8,420 bases of DNA, from the NCBI GenBank assembly GCA_025454565.1, contig JALOOE010000065.1:1-8420 (forward strand). The letters are read 5' to 3'. This document shows, in pieces, positions 5,449-8,420 of this stretch; position 1 is the first letter of the stretch, and each line of letters opens with the position of its first letter. The position numbers were made by a program, and so were the translations under genes. Below the pieces are notes generated by a model. The model did not search any database, was not told the origin of the DNA, and saw only the letters and a list, made by a program, of their open reading frames with translations. The stretch comes from Anaerolineae bacterium (GTDB lineage: Bacteria; Chloroflexota; Anaerolineae; CG2-30-64-16).

Positions 5449-8070
5449 TTGCTTGCCAGGCACACCGTCCTGCTCCTGATCGTTGCACTCTCGTTGGCGG
5501 CTTGCGGCGGAAAGAAACTGCCGGCTACGCCTGTGATGCCGTCGCCCGCGCCGACCCTCGTCCCCACCTTCACCGCCACGCCGCCCGCAGCCGCGGTCGC
5601 TGAAGCGGGCGCCGGCGCGACTACCGCTGCACCCGCACGAGACGCGACCACGGCGATGCCCAACCCATCCGCGGCGCCTGTGTCGACCGCCCAGCCCACG
5701 GCGGTCGTGTTGACGATTGCGCCGCCGGCGCCGCCGCCCGCTACCGCAACGCTTGCGACGACTGCAACGCTTCAGGCTGGCGCGCCGGCCGCGCCAACGG
5801 CGAGACTGGCGCTCGGCCGCTATCTCCAGTCGATCGGCGACTGCGCCGCCGCCCGCCGCGAGTTCGCCGCAATCGCAGCCGAGAATTCGGCCCCCACCGA
5901 TGCGGCCGAGGCTCGCTATCGCCTGGGCCTGTGCTACCTGCGCGACGACGCGGCCGCCGAAGCCGCAACCGTGTTGGCGGAGTTGGTGGCGACCGCACCC
6001 ACCACCAATACCCATCGCATCCCCGCCACCTTCCTGCTCGGCGAGGCGCTGGCGGGCCTGGGCCGCTGGGCCGAGGCCGAGGCGAGCTACACCGCGTATC
6101 TGCCGCTGGCGCCCGAACTGAACACCTTGACGTGGCAGCAGATCGGCGCCGCTCGCAAGGCCGCGGGCGACCCATTACGCGCTGCCGAGGCGTACAGTAC
6201 CGCCCTCCGCACCTCCCCCGATTGGGAGAGCACGGTCGCCATCCGGCGCACGCTGGCCGATCTGGCGTTGGCCCGCAAGGATATCCCCGCCGCTGTAGCA
6301 CAATATGACCTGCTCCGTAGCGCCTCGACATCAGCGGCATGGATCGCACAGATGCAATGGCTGGCAGGCGCGGCGCTGGCATCCGCCGGCGATCCGGCCA
6401 CACCGCCCGACACGGCGAAGCAGCGCTGGCAGGCCGCGATGGAGGCCGACCCGACCACCCCGCACGCGCATCAGGCGCTGGCCGCGCTGGTGGCAGCCGG
6501 TGTGCCGGTGGACGAGTATCAGCGCGGGTTGATCAACTACTTCAACGGCAAATACGCGCTTGCCACCGCGGCCTTCGATCGCTTGCGTACTGCTGATCCG
6601 ACCGGTCGCAAGGGCGATGCCTGGTACTATGCCGGCCTCAGTTATCTCAAACAAGGGCAGACCGAGCGTGGCCTGGCGGAGCTCGGCAATCTTATCGCGG
6701 CGTACCCGGAGAATACGCATTGGACGGACGCGTGGCTGGCCCAGGCCGATGCGCGAGCGCAGGCCGGCGATTTGGCAGGGGCGATCGCTGTCTATCGCCA
6801 GTTCGCCGGTCTACGCCCCGACGCGCCGCAAGCGTCGACCGCGCTCTGGCGCGCGGCCAATTGGCAAGAGGAAACGGGAGACACCGGCGGGGCGGCGGAA
6901 GCCTTCCGGGCCCTGGCGCGGAAATATCCGGCCGCCGACGAGGGCTGGCGCGCCGCCCAGTCCGCCGGGCTGATCTACTTTCGGGCAGGAAACTGGCAGC
7001 GTGCTGCCGAAACCTGGCGCGAGATGGCCGACGCAGGCATGGAGCCGTTCACCAAACCGGTCGCCAACTTCTGGCTGGGCCGGGCACAGGCCGCGGCCGG
7101 CGACATCGAGGCGGCGAAACAATCGTGGCAGAAGGCGGTCCAGGCCGATCCGGCCAGCTACTACGGTCTGCGCGCCGCAGCGTGGCTGGCGAAATCGGCA
7201 AATCAGCAAATCGCACCAACGCCGACGCCTGATGCGCGGGCGTCAAGCGCGAAGCCAGATGACCGCGCCGAGCTGTCGACCTGGCTCAAGAGTTGGGCAG
7301 GGGAAGGCACGCTTACGTTGCCGGCCGCCGTCACATCGGATGCGGAGTGGCGACGCGGACAGGCGTTGCTCGACCTGGGTCGGCGCGCCGATGGGCTGGC
7401 GGCCTGGGGACGCGTGCAGGCCAAATATGCCCAACAACCCTGGACACTGGCCGCGTTGGCGCTGGCCTTCCGCGATGCCGGCGCAAATCGGTTGTCGATC
7501 CTTGCGGCCGAGCAACTGGCCGCGCTATCAGCGCCGCTATCTCCTGCAGGCAGCGCGCAGCGCGCGCCCGCAGCCCTCCAACGGCTGGCCTATCCGCTGC
7601 CGTTCGGCGAGCTCATCCGGGAAGATGCCGGCAAGCAAGGGCTTGACCCGCTCCTGGTGGCGTCGGTGATCCGCCAGGAGAGCCGATTCGAGCCGGCCGT
7701 CACCTCGACCGCCGGCGCCGGCGGGCTGATGCAGTTGATGCCGGCGACAGCCGCGTGGGTCGCCGGGCAGCGCGGCCGCCGTGACTTCGAACCGGAACAA
7801 GCCTATTGGCCGTACATCAATGTCGATTTCGGGACGTACTACCTCAGTTGGGCGCTTCAACAGCTCGATGGTAGCCTACCCGCGGCGTTGGCAGGCTACA
7901 ACGGCGGACCTGGCAACGCGGCACGTTGGCGCAAGCTCGCTCCCGGCGACGACGATCTGATGGTTGCGTCGATCGACTTCGGAGAAACGCGCATCTACGT
8001 GCAGCAGGTGCTGAATCAGCTCGATGCTTATCGCCGGTTGTACGGAGCGCTTGGGACGGAGAGCAGGTAG
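5449..8070 (+). CDS. Slt70-like lytic murein transglycosylase lipoprotein with TPR superhelix (TTG start)
   Basis: I choose the TTG at 5449 (873 residues) because GGAGG lies seven bases upstream and the product then begins with a clean lipoprotein signal peptide: LARH, a hydrophobic core, and the lipobox LAAC with C19 as the lipidation site. Residues 20-118 are a Pro/Thr/Ala-rich tether. Residues about 119-700 are helical tetratricopeptide-type repeats (for example YRLGLCYL, WYYAGLSYLKQGQTERGLAEL), as in the ring of Slt70. The C-terminal SLT domain (about 716-860) has the catalytic E744 in IRQESRFEP, GLMQLMP (759-765), AGYNGG (815-820) and ETRIYV (846-851). It cleaves the MurNAc-GlcNAc bond of peptidoglycan to form 1,6-anhydro ends, anchored on the outer side of the cytoplasmic membrane (or an outer membrane if there is one). 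It has its own promoter and ends near a strong hairpin, so it is monocistronic. Confidence 0.92.
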   Translation: MLARHTVLLLIVALSLAACGGKKLPATPVMPSPAPTLVPTFTATPPAAAVAEAGAGATTAAPARDATTAMPNPSAAPVSTAQPTAVVLTIAPPAPPPATATLATTATLQAGAPAAPTARLALGRYLQSIGDCAAARREFAAIAAENSAPTDAAEARYRLGLCYLRDDAAAEAATVLAELVATAPTTNTHRIPATFLLGEALAGLGRWAEAEASYTAYLPLAPELNTLTWQQIGAARKAAGDPLRAAEAYSTALRTSPDWESTVAIRRTLADLALARKDIPAAVAQYDLLRSASTSAAWIAQMQWLAGAALASAGDPATPPDTAKQRWQAAMEADPTTPHAHQALAALVAAGVPVDEYQRGLINYFNGKYALATAAFDRLRTADPTGRKGDAWYYAGLSYLKQGQTERGLAELGNLIAAYPENTHWTDAWLAQADARAQAGDLAGAIAVYRQFAGLRPDAPQASTALWRAANWQEETGDTGGAAEAFRALARKYPAADEGWRAAQSAGLIYFRAGNWQRAAETWREMADAGMEPFTKPVANFWLGRAQAAAGDIEAAKQSWQKAVQADPASYYGLRAAAWLAKSANQQIAPTPTPDARASSAKPDDRAELSTWLKSWAGEGTLTLPAAVTSDAEWRRGQALLDLGRRADGLAAWGRVQAKYAQQPWTLAALALAFRDAGANRLSILAAEQLAALSAPLSPAGSAQRAPAALQRLAYPLPFGELIREDAGKQGLDPLLVASVIRQESRFEPAVTSTAGAGGLMQLMPATAAWVAGQRGRRDFEPEQAYWPYINVDFGTYYLSWALQQLDGSLPAALAGYNGGPGNAARWRKLAPGDDDLMVASIDFGETRIYVQQVLNQLDAYRRLYGALGTESR

Positions 8071-8087
8071 GAAATAGCACATAGCAA

Positions 8088-8124
8088 CGGGCCGAGCGCA
8101 AACGTGTTGTTTGCGCTCGGCCCG
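8088..8124 (+). terminator. Strong hairpin after the lytic transglycosylase gene
   Basis: A perfect 16-bp GC-rich stem (8088-8103 with 8109-8124) with the five-base loop GTGTT, starting 18 bases after the TAG stop at 8068-8070. It is followed by CTTAAAG, so there is no proper U-tract. It is most likely the transcript end or a 3'-end stabiliser rather than a textbook intrinsic terminator. Confidence 0.7.
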
Positions 8125-8129
8125 CTTAA

Positions 8130-8167
8130 AGCACAATTCCCCGGCCCACCCGCCGAGGAACTGTGCT
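8130..8167 (+). other. Second stem-loop in the convergent intergenic region
   Basis: AGCACA-A-TTCC (8130-8140) pairs with GGAA-C-TGTGCT (8157-8167) around one A·C mismatch. The stem continues inside as CGGC/GCCG with the loop CCACCC. It begins five bases after the first hairpin. Its function is unknown: an extra transcript-end structure or part of a small RNA are both possible. Confidence 0.5.
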
Positions 8168-8335
8168 GCTCAACCTTATATGGAGGAGGAATCTTGCTTT
8201 GGTTTGGGTTGCCCCTACCCGAACCATTATTCTGAAACTATCATATCCGAGCTAGATTAATGGCAGATGAGAGGAACCTAAAGATTAGATCAGAAGATGG
8301 CGAGTGATTCGAACGGGCATTGGTTCGCAAAAAGA
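8168..8335. other. AT-richer non-coding stretch with a third stem-loop and only minimal open frames
   Basis: This stretch is clearly poorer in GC than its flanks. It contains a 9-bp stem with one G·U, GGTTTGGGT (8201-8209) with ACCCGAACC (8217-8225), and a seven-base loop. An AGGAGGA (8184-8190) precedes a TTG that opens a 13-residue frame (8194-8235). An overlapping ATG frame of 26 residues runs 8180-8260 without an SD. I see no tRNA, no known riboswitch and no convincing gene. Confidence 0.4.
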
Positions 8336-8374
8336 AGCCCCACTCGGCGCGCGAGGCCTTCACCGAGTGGGGCT
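8336..8374 (-). terminator. Intrinsic terminator of the minus-strand gene at the right edge
   Basis: A perfect 12-bp stem (8336-8347 with 8363-8374, AGCCCCACTCGG/CCGAGTGGGGCT) with a 15-base loop. On the minus strand it is followed by TCTTTTTGCG, a good U-tract, making it a Rho-independent terminator. It begins 23 bases after the stop codon of the gene ending at 8398. The A-run on the other side gives no plus-strand tail. Confidence 0.8.
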
Positions 8375-8397
8375 GGTCTGTCATGTCGAGGCGCGGA

Positions 8398-8420
8398 TCA
8401 GGGCGCGACGGTCAGCTTCA
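8398..8420 (-). CDS. C-terminal end of a minus-strand gene running in from the right edge
   Basis: The last codons read (x)-Lys-Leu-Thr-Val-Ala-Pro followed by TGA (8400-8398). This is the only one of the three minus-strand frames that stays open to the window edge and stops just before the terminator at 8374-8336. Only about seven codons are visible, so the product cannot be named. The call rests on the position of the terminator. Confidence 0.4.

Noticed and set aside
8301..8330. A tRNA T-arm-like motif on the minus strand (GTTCGAATC)
   Set aside because: The flanking bases do not form a five-pair T stem and no acceptor, D or anticodon arms are found nearby.
1..8420. CRISPR array, insertion sequence, phage or defence genes
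   Set aside because: No regularly spaced repeats, transposase or integrase motifs, or target-site duplications were seen; the genes are ordinary metabolic, redox and cell-wall functions.

Overview
The window is GC-rich, densely coding DNA. Its style suggests a free-living bacterium, most likely a Chloroflexota member: long minus-strand runs of short-spaced genes, a DUF3786 protein, a large repeat-rich murein hydrolase lipoprotein and GC-rich codon use. That placement is inference, since no rRNA or other marker is present. No mobile element, CRISPR array or tRNA was seen.

Layout. Bases 1-5232 are read from the minus strand. In transcription order the genes are: a two-CBS-domain protein (5232-4819); a degenerate inverted repeat; an acyl-CoA dehydrogenase (4702-3491) followed after 15 bases by a DUF3786-type protein (3475-2849); a membrane-anchored HEAT-repeat protein (2713-1961) followed after one base by a peroxiredoxin-glutaredoxin fusion (1959-1189); a hairpin terminator; and a hydroxyacid-oxoacid transhydrogenase (1086 to beyond the left edge). 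A divergent promoter region (5233-5448) separates these from a plus-strand Slt70-like lytic transglycosylase lipoprotein with a TTG start (5449-8070). The right end (8071-8420) holds several stem-loops between convergent genes and the last codons of a minus-strand gene ending at 8398.

Main result. The peroxiredoxin gene looks like two open frames split by a stop, but both lie in one frame and are joined by a single in-frame TGA (1824-1822). That TGA sits exactly where the AhpE-type peroxiredoxin active site (PxxxTxxC) has its peroxidatic cysteine. An imperfect stem-loop with the geometry of a bacterial SECIS element begins nine bases after it. I read the gene as a 256-residue selenoprotein: a Sec46 AhpE-like peroxiredoxin fused to a CPGC glutaredoxin/mycoredoxin-like domain. 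Ordinary gene calling would split it or call it a pseudogene.

How the genes fit together. The HEAT protein and the selenoperoxidase appear translationally coupled, because the Shine-Dalgarno of the second gene is the last two codons of the first. They probably work on the same envelope or redox process. The acyl-CoA dehydrogenase and transhydrogenase point to fatty-acid and hydroxy-acid oxidation. The CBS protein is probably a nucleotide-responsive regulator, and the lytic transglycosylase is an independent cell-wall gene.
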